Shown piece by piece: positions 12,930-23,479 of a stretch of DNA of 64,000 nt. A program made the position numbers and the translations under genes. The stretch spans positions 20,811,404 to 20,875,403 of the forward strand of contig JAWZYU010000034.1 in assembly GCA_038380435.1 (NCBI GenBank), read 5' to 3'. Numbering within the stretch: the first letter of the stretch is position 1; every line of letters begins with the position of its first letter. The DNA comes from Ryuthela nishihirai (lineage: Eukaryota > Arthropoda > Arachnida > Araneae > Heptathelidae). The notes under the pieces are model-generated. The model saw only the letters and a program-made list of their open reading frames with translations. It was not told the DNA's origin and made no database searches.

Positions 12930-13475
12930 ATGTTTGCAGTTCCTCTGCTCTGGCCCACAGATGTGTCGGGAGCAGAGGAAGTCTCCTTTTGGCAGGGTAA
13001 TATCTGTGAGCATTCAGTGCATGTTTTGGTTTCTTGGATCAGTTGGCATCTTAGGTATTATGGGCCATCTCCAGTTATAATTGACAGTCGGATTTTTTTG
13101 GATAACATGTGGTGGCATAACAATTTCCTCAATCAGAGCTCTGTAGATGTCTCTGACTTTGGCATTACCCTAGCTGAAAGTAGGGTGTTTCAAATGAAAC
13201 ACCCCGTAGAGTTTCATCAGATGCTTATAATAGGAAGTGGGGGGAAGGGGGGGGGGCATGATGAAGCTCGTGGCATGCCATGAGCTTCGATCTAACTGTC
13301 GGTTCTGGTGTCTTAGTTGAAATCCCAGCCAATATCGCACAATGGGAAACCAAATATTCTTTTTCCTGTGATGGTATCTTTCAGGTGAAAGAGGATCAAT
13401 GCATCCACTCTAGAGTGGATGTGGCAAATGTTGATCCCTCCCCTCCTGTGTTCTGTTGTACATCATCTCCCGTTT
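12930..13475 (+). other. Unidentified protein-like tract between SINEs
   Basis: Two overlapping + frames are open. The first (to 13283) contains WHLRYYGPSPVIIDSRIF and FLNQSSVDVSDFGITLAES; it is followed in another frame by MSFDLTVGSGVLVEIPANIA and WETKYSFSCDGIFQVKEDQ up to about 13475. Codon and residue composition look protein-like rather than random, and the frame change near a G-run (13239-13257) suggests a frameshifted relic. I do not recognise the family. It could be a captured host-gene or mobile-element fragment. Confidence 0.3.
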
Positions 13476-13480
13476 CGATT

Positions 13481-14036
13481 GGGGCGGAGGTGGCTCAGTC
13501 GGTAGCGCGCCAGGCTCGTAATCTGTAGTTCCCAGGTTCGAGTCCCAGCTAGTCAGCGTTGAGATTTATCTCCGCAAAATTCCCCGCCTTGCCCACGGTC
13601 AGTAGGGGACACCAATGGGCTTGAAAAGGCCGCCGTCCGTCGGATGGGACGTTAAGCCGTTGGCCCGTGTGCCGGAGAGCCATACCCTGTGCACGTTAAA
13701 GAACACACTGGACGGCCTTGACGGGAGGCTACCATCTGCCTCCCAACAGCTGTTCCAGTGGATCCCCTTCCCCAACCTTCTCTGAGCCTTCGGGGTCCAT
13801 GTGACCTGGCCATTTAGCTCATGGTGTGCAAAAAAGTGCCACTCAGAGGTAAAAAAACCCAACGTTAAAGAACACGTTGAATGGCCTTGACGGGAGGCTA
13901 CCATCTGTCTCCCAACAGCTGTTTCAGTGGGTCCCCTCCCCCAACCTTCTCTGAGCCTTCGGGGTCCATGTGACCTGGCCATTTAGCCCATGGTGTGCAA
14001 AAAAGTGCCACTCAGAGGTAAAAAACCCAACCCAAC
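13481..14036 (+). mobile_element. SINE-A with duplicated 3' domain
   Basis: A full-length SINE-A head and body (13481-13861) ends at GAGGTAAAAAAACCCAA and is followed directly by a second copy of only the 3' domain, starting CGTTAAAGAACACG (about 13863-14036). The junction ACCCAA/CGTTAAAG is the same one seen in the 14542-15871 and 16367-16935 elements. Reverse-strand open frames through the body (HGPRRLREGWGRGPT type) are repeat artefacts. Confidence 0.85.
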
Positions 14037-14107
14037 TCTCTACTGGGTGGTGGTGATGGGGAATCGAGAGGCAGGAGATATCTTGTCACTCTTAATGCGA
14101 CAGAGAA

Positions 14108-14275
14108 AAAAAAATACCCCCTCAAGCAGCTGCTTGCCACAGAGGTCTGACAGGAGCCTGTCAGTTTATATGCCAGAGTAGAAGGTCTGAGAGGATGGCA
14201 GGACCTCAGCAGAAAAAAGGACACAAACATCAATGCCTTATCCGGGACTCGAACCCAGGTCCCTTATATCAGTGA
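14108..14275 (-). mobile_element. SINE-B copy
   Basis: Minus-strand SINE-B with box B region GGGTTCGAGTCCCGG, body, and 3' end CAAGCAGCTGCTTGAGGG. The A-box portion is missing or truncated near 14275, where LINE sequence begins. Confidence 0.8.
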
Positions 14276-14541
14276 AGAGGCTCGAAAATAAGGGTGAAAA
14301 AGGTCATGGATAAGGGCAGCCCTGTCTAACTGATCTCTGTACTGGAAAGGAATCGGTAAAGAAACCGTTTGCAATAATGGTGCTTTCATTTTTTTTATAC
14401 AGACATTTTATCATTTTGATTATTTTATCGTTAAAACCGTAGGCTTTTAGAATTTCAAGCATATATGTATGACTAACACGGTTAAAAGCGTGATCAAGAT
14501 CAACAGAGATGAAGCACCCGGGCGAGTTCTCTATGTTAATG

Positions 14542-15871
14542 GTCAGCGTTGAGATTTATCTCCGCAAAATTCCCCGCCCTGCCCATGGTCAGTAGGGGAC
14601 ACCGATGGGCTTCAAAAGGCCGCCGTCCGTCGGATGGGACGTTAAGCCGTGGCTCCGTGTGCCGGAGAGCCATACCCTGTGCACGTTAAAGAACACACTG
14701 GATGGCCTTGACGGGGGGCTACCATCGGTCTCCCAACAGCTCTTCCAGTGGGTCCCCTCCCCCAACCTTCTCTGAGCCTTCGGGGTCCATGTTACCTGGC
14801 CATTTAGCCCATGGTGTGCAAAAAAGTGCCTGTCAGAGGTAAAACAACCCAACGTTAAAGAACATGCTGGATGGCCTTGACGGGGGGCTACCATCTGTCT
14901 CCCAACAGCTCTTCCAGTGGGTCCCCTCCCCCAACCTTCTCTGAGCCTTCGGGGTCCATGTTACCTGGCCATTTAGCCCATGGTGCACAAAAAAGTGCCT
15001 GTCAGAGGTAAAACAACCCAACGTTAAAGAACCCGTTGGATGGCCTTGACGGGAGGCTACCATCTGTCTCCCAACAGCTGTTCCAGTGGGTCCCCTCCCC
15101 CAACCTTCTCTGAGCCTTCGGGGTCCATGTGACCTGGCCATTTAGCCCATGGTGTGCAAAAAAGTGCCACTCAGAGGTAAAAAACCCAACGTTAAAGAAC
15201 ACGCTGGATGGCCTTGACGGGAGGCTACCATCTGTCTCCCAACAGCTGTTCCAGTGGGTCCCCTCCCCCAACCTTCTTTGAGCCTTCGGGGTCCATGTGA
15301 CCTGGCCATTTAGCCCATGGTGTGCAAAAAAGTGCCGCTCAGAGGTAAAACAACCCAACGTTAAAGAACACGCTGGATGGCCTTGACGGGAGGCTACCAT
15401 CTGTCTCCCAACAGCTCTTCCAGTGGGTCCCCTCCCCCAATCTTCTCTGAGCCTTCGGGGTCCATGTGACCTGGCCATTTAGCCCATGGTGTGCAAAAAA
15501 GTGCCGCTCAGAGGTAAAACAACCCAATGTTAAAGAACACGCTGGATGGCCTTGACGGGAGGCTACCATCTGTCTCCCAACAGCTCTTCCAGTGGGTCCC
15601 CTCCCCCAATCTTCTCTGAGCCTTCGGGGTCCATGTGACCTGGCCATTTAGCCCATGGTGTGCAAAAAAGTGCCGCTCAGAGGTAAAACAACCCAACGTT
15701 AAAGAACACGCTGGATGGCCTTGACGGGAGGCTACCATCTGTCTCCCAACAGCTCTTCCAGTGGGTCCCCTCCCCCAATCTTCTCTGAGCCTTCGGGGTC
15801 CATGTGACCTGGCCATTTAGCCCATGGTGTGCAAAAAAGTGCCGCTCAGAGGTAAAACAACCCAACCCAAA
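14542..15871 (+). mobile_element. 5'-truncated SINE-A with seven tandem 169-bp 3' domains
   Basis: The element begins inside the body (GTCAGCGTTGAGATTTATC), without the tRNA head. It carries the central domain once and then seven copies of the 3' domain, starting at 14684, 14853, 15022, 15190, 15359, 15528 and 15697. That is a period of 169 (once 168). Each junction is ACCCAA followed by CGTTAAAG (TGTTAAAG at 15528). The ensemble is flanked by a 13 bp direct duplication CTCTATGTTAATG (14529-14541 and 15872-15884) and interrupts the RT of the LINE. The many minus-strand open frames here (HGPRRLREDWGRGPT type) are artefacts of the repeat. Confidence 0.9.
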
Positions 15872-16366
15872 CTCTATGTTAATGTAATCACATACATTAC
15901 GCGGGTGATGTATGCTTTAATTTTCCGCCCGGGGATTACACATGACTGTTCTTCAGATACTAATTTGTTGACTACCTTGTTCAGAAGTTGGGCAATGATC
16001 TTAGCGATAATCTGAAGTCATCGATGCTTTCAGATACATTCTTCTTCGGAATGAGTCTGATAGTCCCTAATCCCATGGAGTGATGTAACCCTTCGGTAAT
16101 GCATTTATTAACAAGATCAACAAAAATATGTGAGAAAAGATCAAAATATTTTGCATAGAATTCTTTCCGTAGACCGTCGCTGCCAGGTGCTTTTCCGTTT
16201 TTCGTACTGTTGATGGCATTTTTACAATCATTTTCATTTACATCATTATCGATAAGATCAGAATCATCTGCAGTTAGACGGAGTCAATCTTTGTTAAAAT
16301 AATTTATCAGGCTACTGTCGGTGCTTGTTTCTGCATACAGGGTGTTGAAAACGTCGTGACAAGTTT

Positions 16367-16935
16367 TCGTTGGGTTGGGTTGGGTTGTTTTACCTCTGAG
16401 CGGCACTTTTTTGCACACCATTTGCTAAATGGCCAGGTCACATGGACCCCGAAGGCTCAGAGAAGGTTGGGGGAGGGAACCCACTGAAACAGCTGTTGGG
16501 AGACAGATGGTAGCCTCCTGTCAAGGCCATCCAGTGTGTTCTTTAACGTTGGGTTGTTTTACCTCTGAGCGGCACTTTTTTGCACACCATGGGCTAAATG
16601 GCCAGGTCACATGGACCCCGAAGGCTCAGAGAAGGTTGGGGGAGGGGACCCACTGGAACAGCTGTTGGGAGACAGATGGTAGCCTCCCGTCAAGGCCATC
16701 CAGCGTGTTCTTTAACGTGCACAGGGTATGGCTCTCCCGCAACTGGGCCACGGCTTAACGTCCCATCCGACGGACGGCGGCCTTTCCAAGCCCATCGGTG
16801 TCCCCTTCTGACCATGGGCAGGGCGGGGAGTTTTGCGGAGATAAATCTCAACGCTAACCCAGCTGGGACTCGAACCTGGGAACTGCAGATTACGAGCCTG
16901 GCGCGCTACCGACTGAGCAACCCCCGCCCCCGTGG
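16367..16935 (-). mobile_element. SINE-A with duplicated 3' domain
   Basis: Read on the minus strand: tRNA-like head (complement of GACTGAGCAACCCCCGCCC at about 16910), body, central domain, a first 3' domain, then the junction (complement of CTTTAACGTTGGGTTG near 16541-16557) into a second 3' domain ending at GGTTGGG repeats near 16367. It lies inside the L1/Tx1-like LINE. Confidence 0.85.
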
Positions 16936-17225
16936 TTAAGGTTAGAGTAGTAGTAGTAGCATGTAGGTCCAGTAGCCTTGATCCCTATTGAGTGGGATGT
17001 CACATTTAAAATGTACAGTATCCATATTATGGTCTCAAACAGAACAAGTTTTGATCGAACAAACAGAACAAGTTTCGATCGAAACAAAGTCGATGTCTGA
17101 TTGATGAACTACATTAGTTAGATGTTTGCTGAGTAATATTCTGTCAATCCGCGTTTGACAGTGGTGACTGGTGAAAGCGAACTCCTTTGCCTGGGGATGG
17201 TTAGTCCGCCAGATATCTACTAGGT

Positions 17226-17404
17226 CAGGGGTGGGCAATTGTTTTCGTATCTACACTGCGCATGCGTATTGACGTGGCCGTCCTAGTGGAAAATATGAAT
17301 CTTCGGTCGCGCACGGGAAGGAAATCTCGGTTCAAAGCGAATTTTTCTGACTGTCTTGGCGGGCCACAAAAAACTCTTAGCGGGCCGCTATTTGCCCACC
17401 CCTG
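17226..17404. mobile_element. hAT MITE, 179 bp, in LINE endonuclease
   Basis: Termini CAGGGGTGGGCAA and TTTGCCCACCCCTG form an inverted repeat typical of hAT elements. The 8 bp target duplication TACTAGGT is exact (17218-17225 and 17405-17412). Removing the MITE and one duplication restores the LINE frame, joining NFMNDNHLV to DIWRTNHPQ on the minus strand. Confidence 0.92.
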
Positions 17405-17737
17405 TACTAGGTGATTATCATTCATAAAATTTTTTAGAGTATCCACCCCGGTCGCCCGTGTCGCGACTCCCCCCCCCCACCTTTTTTTTTAACTAGTCGA
17501 ATATTTTTTATACAGTTCTAATCACTAGCCACTATGATATTAGGGTAATTACCAGACACATACTGATCAAGTGATCAAAAAATACTCTATCCTCTCGTGG
17601 GGGATCCACTGGATAATGAACGGATAGGAAACGGTAAATATTAAAAAAAAATTATTAGCAGCAAAATTAAAATTAATAATAAAAAAAGGCATTTTTCATA
17701 TCACTGCTAATAATTCTCCCTTCCTCATCAATTTTGG

Positions 17738-18126
17738 GGGGCGGGGTGGCTCAGTCGGTAGCGCGCCAGGCTCGTAATCTGTAGTTTCCAGGTTCGAGTC
17801 CCAGCTGGGTCAGCGTTGAGATTTATCTCCGCAAAATTCCCCACCCTGCCCACGGTCAGTAGGGGACACCGATGGGCTTGTAAAGGCCGCCGTCCGTCGG
17901 ATGGGACGTTAAGCCGTGACCCCGTGTGCGGAAGAGCCATACCCTGTGCACGTTAAAGAACACGCTGGATGGCCTTGACGGGATGCTACCATCTGTCTCC
18001 CAACAGTTGTTCCAGTGGGTCCCCTTTCCCAACCTTCTCTAAGCCTTCGGGGTCCATGTGACGTGGCCATTTAGCCCATGGTGTGCAAAAAAGTGCCGCT
18101 CAGAGGTAAAACAACCCAACCCAACC
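17738..18126 (+). mobile_element. SINE-A, full length
   Basis: tRNA-like head GGGTGGCTCAGTCGGTAGCG, box B GGTTCGAGTCC, central domain and 3' end ACAACCCAACCC. The target-site duplication CTCATCAATTTTGG is present at 17724-17737 and 18127-18140. It is inserted in the minus-strand LINE between the endonuclease N-terminus and its remaining pieces. Confidence 0.92.
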
Positions 18127-18399
18127 CTCATCAATTTTGGAGCCTAAAATTTCATATTTCTTATTAATTAATCCCACTCCTCTACTTCGCCTAGCACAGT
18201 GGAATCAAACACAATGGAACTTATGCCTAAGTTTGTGTTCGTATTCAGCACAGGATCTGTTATCCCAAAAATGTGTCTCTTGAATACAGACAGCATTATG
18301 ATCATTTTGAATCAACCACCAAATTAAAATCGCAAAACTCCGTTTCCTCATCCCATTTATGTTGAGTGAAGCAATTCGTATAGCTATCGCGAATTATAG

Positions 18400-20880
18400 A
18401 GGAAGGAATTTACTCTTTTCTTTCGCTTTCTTCCTCTTTCTGCTTGCGCTATGGTCCCGTTCAATTGATCGAGGCTCAAATTTTTCTTCTCATCGTTAAC
18501 CTTGGGGAGAGTCTCCTCGACGAGCATACTTCTTTTCCCACTTCATGTCTTCTTTTGCTACTCCTTCTCATTCCGCAGGAGATTCCAACTCGCTGTTCGG
18601 TCACGGGTTACTCCTGGCATCTCAGGCAAGGTAAACCTGCAGTGAGGAGAATCTGTTGCTAGGCTCAGTGTTTCCGTTGCTTTGACTTTCTTTACTGCAT
18701 CGTTTTCTTGCATTGATTCCTATCTCTTTCCCTTGGGGACAGTAGTCTCTTTCTGAAGGATTTTCTTCCTCTTGGGGCTGGTGTAGGTCCTCTGGTTGCT
18801 TTTCGGTCATCGCCACCCGTGAGGCTAGGTAGGGGCACCGTTGCATCTTTGGTCTCATGAAAGGGCGTAACGAAGGACTAATGTGTCTATCTGGTTCCTA
18901 CCTAGATTTCCGTTTCGTGGATATGTGTGGGTGTCGGTGTGTGGGTGTGTGTGGGTTGGGGTGAGGCAATTTTCACAACTTTCCTGTATTTTGCCATTTC
19001 ACTTCCAATTTTGCTAACTAGCCATAATTTCAGAGAAATAATCCTAATATTTACATCTCGTCTGAATTGTAGCAAGTCAGTGTGAATTTTTTCAACTCCC
19101 CTTGATTTGGCCAACTCTCCTTAATGTCACAAAAACCAATCCCAATCTTTGCATCTCTCCTAAATTTTCCAAGTCACTTCAAATTTTTCAAACTCTCCAA
19201 GATTTTGCCAAGTTTTTCCGATTTTGTTAACTCTCCTTAGTTTCACAAACCCAATCCCAATTATCACAACTCGCCTACATTTTACCAAGTGGATTCGAAT
19301 TTTGACAACTACCCTAGATTTTGCCAAATTGCCGTAATTTTACAGGAAAAAAATCGCAATTTTCACATCTTCCAGGAAGTGGCAAGTCATTTCGAATTTT
19401 ATCAACTCTCCTTAATTTCACAATAAAGGCACAATTTTCACAACTCCCCTGTATTTTACCAAGTGGCTTCAAATTTTGCCAACTCCCCTAGATTTTGCTA
19501 AGAGTTCTTAGTTTTTCCAATTCTCCTTAATTTCGCAAAACCAATCCCAATCTTTACATCTCTCCTAATTTTGCCACTCAATTCAAAATTTTCAAACTCC
19601 CCAATGTCAATCTCCTTAATTTCACAAAAAAACCCAATTTTCACAACTCGCCCGTATTTTACCAAGTGGATTCGAATTTTGCCAACTCGCCACAATTTTA
19701 CAGAAAAAATTCCCAATTTTTTCATTTCACCTGATTTTTGCAAAGTCACTCTGAATTTTGTCAACTCTCCTAGATATTGCTAAGTTGCTTCGATTTTGCC
19801 AACACGCCATAATTTTGTGAACTCTCCACGGTTTTGCCGAGTCACTCCGAATTTTTTCAACTCCCCAAGATTTTACCAAGTCACTCCGAATTTCGCTAAT
19901 TCTCCACAATTTTGTCAAGTCACTCCGAATTTTATCAACTGCCCCTAGATTTTACCAACTCTCCTTGATTTTTCCAACTCGCCATAATTTTACAGAAAAA
20001 AATCCCAATTTTTACATCTCACCCGAATTTTGCTAACTTCCCGCAATCTTGCCAGGTCACTCCAAATTTTGTCAACTCCCCAAGATTTTGCCACGTTGTC
20101 CCGATTTTGCAAACTCACCTCTATTTTACTATGTGGCTTCGAATTTTGCCAACTGCTCTTGATTTTGCTGTCTCTCCATTTTCCAAACTGTCCTAGATTT
20201 ACCAACTTGCCTCGATTTTGACAACTACCCTTAATTTTACAAATTATGAAGTCGCTTCGAATTTTGCCAACTCCGAATAACTTTGTGGGGAAGCTTCCCC
20301 CCATAGCTATGCCCCTGGTGTAATGGTTGAAATTTCTGCAATTCTTGTAGTATGGAACCATGTAGAATCGTTTAACATGCACGTTCTCTTTGCATCGTAG
20401 TCATATATGGTTGACTGCTTTTAACAATTATCAGGGCCGTGAAGGCGCAGAAATTCGATATATAAGAAATATTTTTTTAGTGATTCCCTCATTCATCTTG
20501 AGGATGAAGAGTCTGACGTTCGTGAAGGAATCCCCTTCTGTGCAATTTTCTCTATCCACCCTCGTTTTTTTTCCTTATTTGGAAATCATTTTCGTGATGT
20601 CGTCATCAGGGATCTCGAGCGGAATCCAGTGGATTCTCCCTGTTATCAACTAATCCAGTATAGTGGACCAGGAGATAACAGGGGAAACCAAGGTGAAAAG
20701 TGTATTATCAGCAATGTATACATTGCTGACCCTCGGATAAATATTTCCTTTTTCTTCAATAACGCTGATCGGGATTTTTCACGGATATTCACTAAGAGCA
20801 ATAACTTTAGAAATCAGATCTTTGAAATCACTTCGGGAATACGCCCCACTGAAAAATAGGAATCTCCGATTGTGCAGCCA
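18400..20880 (-). pseudogene. Possible LINE ORF1 remnants interrupted by a minisatellite
   Basis: Immediately upstream, in minus-strand sense, of the LINE endonuclease. The 18.6-18.86 kb part encodes a charged Gln/Glu-rich segment (EKQPEDLHQPQEEENPSERD). The 20.4-20.88 kb part encodes FSGAYSRSDFKDLISKVIAL and GRIHWIPLEIPDDDITKMIS, which looks like the RRM-like region of Tx1/L1 ORF1 proteins. Between them lies the 18.95-20.29 kb minisatellite. Orientation and spacing fit an ORF1, but no diagnostic domain can be proven by eye. Confidence 0.35.
18950..20290. repeat. Degenerate AT-rich minisatellite, ~15-20 bp core
   Basis: About 1.3 kb made of variants of GAATTTTGCCAACTC, GATTTTGCCAAGTCACTCC, CTCCTTAATTTCACA and CAATCCCAATTTTTACATC. 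Individual cores repeat every ~15-20 bp with a looser ~100-120 bp super-period. The minus strand gives a repetitive basic peptide (K-x-W-R-V-x-K-I) that I regard as an artefact. The right end meets CCCCCCATAGCTATGCCCCTG (to 20317), whose complement CAGGGGCATAGCTATGGGG looks like a transposon terminus, so the array may lie inside a non-autonomous element. Confidence 0.75.
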
Positions 20881-20899
20881 TCTCATTCCGTGTATTTCC

Positions 20900-21540
20900 T
20901 CCCGTTTCTGACATGTTCTCGCGGCCGCTGACCTCCACACTTTTGCGGTCACTACCACTGACCTCCGGCTTTCGCACGCTGGAAGCTATGGACATGGCTT
21001 AAGACAGGAGAGGATCCCTAGACACTCCTTGGTACAGGGATGTTTACTTCCCATGACTCTCCTCTTTGGAGATTTTAGGATGAACCTTCATCAAGGTGTG
21101 AACCTTAATACGATGAAAAAGTAAACATACGAAACCGTAACTGCAAACATTTCAGGCGTCTGCAAATTATAGGCTCTTAGAGCTATTGGTGTTTTGTTTC
21201 GTTTTGTTTAGTAGCATTTGTAGTTATTTTAATCAATGCTTAGTATTTAGTTGCAAGTAGAAGATTCAGAGTTTTGAAGAAAGCCCCTTCAGGCAGCTGA
21301 TACGAATTAACAGTAAGTAATTGAAGCAGGTAGGAAATGTTTGAAAATGAAGTAATGATTACGTACAGTGTGTAACATGCCATAAAACGATTCCTATCCA
21401 GTCAACTAGATGTCAAACCTAATAGCTGGGAAAAGAATAATTCCCTGTGAAAGCCATATATAGGGTGTCCATATGTCTTGGTTTTTAGAGAACTATTCCG
21501 GTGTCCCAAACGAATTTTCAGAACATCTAAATAACTCATT
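20900..21540. other. No gene recognised
   Basis: A locally GC-richer stretch (20900-21000) is followed by ordinary AT-rich sequence. I see no family-like frame, RNA gene or repeat structure. Confidence 0.45.
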
Positions 21541-21549
21541 TTTTGTAAT

Positions 21550-21725
21550 GATGAGTATTTAGTGCTCTTGGCTACTGATCTAAGGGACCTGGGTTCATGC
21601 CCCGGGTAAGGCATGGATATATGTGTTACTTTTCTGGGGTCCCGTCATTCTCACAGACCTACTATGGTGTATAAACTAACAGGCTCCTGTCAGACCTCTG
21701 TGTCAAGCAGCTACTTGAGGGCAGG
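21550..21725 (+). mobile_element. SINE-B copy
   Basis: Diverged copy with CTTGGCTACTGATCTAAGGG, GGTTCATGCCCC (box B), ACTAACAGGCTCCTGTCAG and a GCAGCTACTTGAGG 3' end. Confidence 0.75.
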
Positions 21726-22395
21726 GCCGCCGGCACGAGGCAGGTTTCCGGGAACCTGCTCTTTCCCAGCTATTAGGTTTGACATCTAGTTGACTGCTCC
21801 GTGGTCCATGAAAAGCTCATCGTAAAAAAATGACATATTTCTATCTTTAACACAGCAGCCGACACAATGTATTCTTGTTCCTCTAGCTCCACGTCCCACC
21901 ACCAGAGTGCATGTCAGTTATTTTCCAAGCCCAATAGTAAATCCAATCGCAGAACCCGCTAATTGATGACTAACTATTTTAATAGAAAGCAAAATAGGTC
22001 AATTTTGATGATGTAATTAAAGATTTTGTGGCAAAAAAGGCGAGAAAAAGTATTCAATGTTTATAATATACTCGGTGTTCTTATAAGTTGTATGTAGATA
22101 TGTACTACACTTTTTACTTATGATAAATAATTTATTATAAAATTTAGAAGTACATATAAATGTGTTTTTTTTTTTGGTCCTGCACAATTTTTGAACCTGG
22201 CCCCCATAAAAGTTCACACCGGCTATGCTTGAGGGAGTATTTATTTATTTATTTATACAGTGTGCTCTCAATTTAAATGGATTTAATTAATGCATTTTTA
22301 GGAAAAAACGGTTACTGTATTTATGGTTTTATTCAGGGCCATATTATCCACTGTGCTCACAGCCTACGAAAAAGTTTGTTTTAAGTAATGAAAAA

Positions 22396-22715
22396 AACTC
22401 AACTTTAGTATCTACTAATAAATTACCACTTTGAAGTCGATTCAAATTTTTAGAGGAAAAATTATCTTGAGCCGGGTGGGATACGAACCCAACAACCTCC
22501 TGATAACATGTCAGGTGCTCTGTGCCACTGAGCTACTGGACGTCATTCAAAATCTCCTAATAAGCTATGAATATTCTATTATGTCACATATAAGCGCTAT
22601 TCAGGCAATCGAGCCACAAGTGGCTTTCTATTTGCCATATAGATGGAAAGTATGTCTTATAAGTATACTGATGATAAATAATAAAAGAAACTCAACTTAT
22701 TTAGTATCTACTAAT
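22396..22715 (-). mobile_element. SINE-C (tRNA-Thr-like) copy
   Basis: Minus-strand tRNA-like segment: GTAGCTCAGTGGCACAGAGC (A box), CATGTTATCAGGAGG (anticodon arm) and GGGTTCGTATCCCACC (box B), followed by CGGCTCAAGATAATTTTTCC. The anticodon arm CCTGA-CATGTTA-TCAGG and the B box match a tRNA-Thr(UGU)-like ancestor. The unit of about 285 bp is bracketed by a short direct repeat, TAGTATCTACTAATAAA, at its two ends. Confidence 0.75.
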
Positions 22716-22718
22716 AAA

Positions 22719-23468
22719 TGGCTCAGTCGGTAGCGTGCCAAGCTTGTAATCTGTAGTTCCCAGGTTCGAGTCCCAGCTGGGTCAGCATTGAAATTTATCT
22801 CTGCAAAATTCCCCGCCCTGCCCACGGTCAGTAGGGGACACCTGTGGGCTTGGAAAGGCTGCCGTTCGTCGGATGGGACGTTAAGCTGTGGCCCCGTGTG
22901 TGGGAGAGCCATACCCTGTGCACATTAAAGAATACGCTGGATGGCCTTGATGGGAGGCTACCATCTGTCTCCCAACAGCTGTTCCAGTGGATCCCTCCTC
23001 CAACCTTCTCTGAGCCTTCGGGGTCCATGTGATCTGGCCATTTAGCCCATGGTGTGCAAAAAAGTGTCACTCAGAGGTTGGGTTGTTTTACCTCTGAGTG
23101 GCACTTTTTTGCACACCATGGACTTAATGGCCAGGTCACATGGACCCTGAAGGCTCAGAGAAGGTTGGGTGTGGGGACCCACTGAAACAGCTGTTGGGAG
23201 ACAGATGGTAGCCTCCCGTCAAGGCCATCCAGTATGTTCTTTAACGTGCACAAGGTATGGCTCTCCCGCACACGGGGCCACAGCTTAATGTCGCATCCGA
23301 CAGACAGTGGCCTTTCCAAGCCCATCGGTGTCCCCTATTGACCGTGGGCAGGGCGGGGAATTTTGCAGAGATAAATCTCAACGCTGACCCAGCTGGGACT
23401 CGAACCTGGGAACTACAGATTATGAGCGTGGTGTGCTACAGATTGAGCCACCCCCGCCTCCCACTCAG
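22719..23468. mobile_element. Tail-to-tail inverted pair of SINE-A copies
   Basis: A + copy (22719-23078, head GGCTCAGTCGGTAGCGTGCC) meets a - copy (23079-23468) at their 3' ends, forming an imperfect inverted repeat with ~360 bp arms and almost no spacer (CTCAGAGG/TTGGGTTG). Copies differ by scattered substitutions, so this is not a trivial recent duplication. Confidence 0.85.
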
Positions 23469-23479
23469 AGGTAAAACAA

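Larger units (their letters stand above)
14276..18395 (-). pseudogene. L1/Tx1-like LINE, endonuclease and RT, broken by four later insertions
   Basis: Reading the minus strand from about 18390 downward, the pieces come in element order. The APE endonuclease N-terminus IASLNINGMRKRSFA and VCIQETH (about 18390-18245) is followed by DIWRTNHPQAKEFAFTSHHC and TRIDRILLSKHL (17225-17100). RT linker sequence NSTKNGKAPGSDGLRKEFYA and IRLIPKK follows (about 16230-16055), then RT core sequence CFISVDLDHAFNRVSHTYML, IIKMIKCLYKK and RQGCP (14520-14310). Insertions interrupt it at 14542-15871 (SINE), 16367-16935 (SINE), 17226-17404 (hAT MITE) and 17738-18126 (SINE). Stops and frameshifts are present; the YADD end is missing. 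GKAPGSDGL and LIPKK are typical of L1/Tx1-group RTs. It is a dead copy. Confidence 0.75.

Noticed and set aside
13599..15865. Overlapping minus-strand frames of 60-158 residues (HGPRRLREGWGRGPT type)
   Set aside because: They read through SINE-A in antisense; the peptide repeats with the 169-bp DNA period and is present in every SINE copy.
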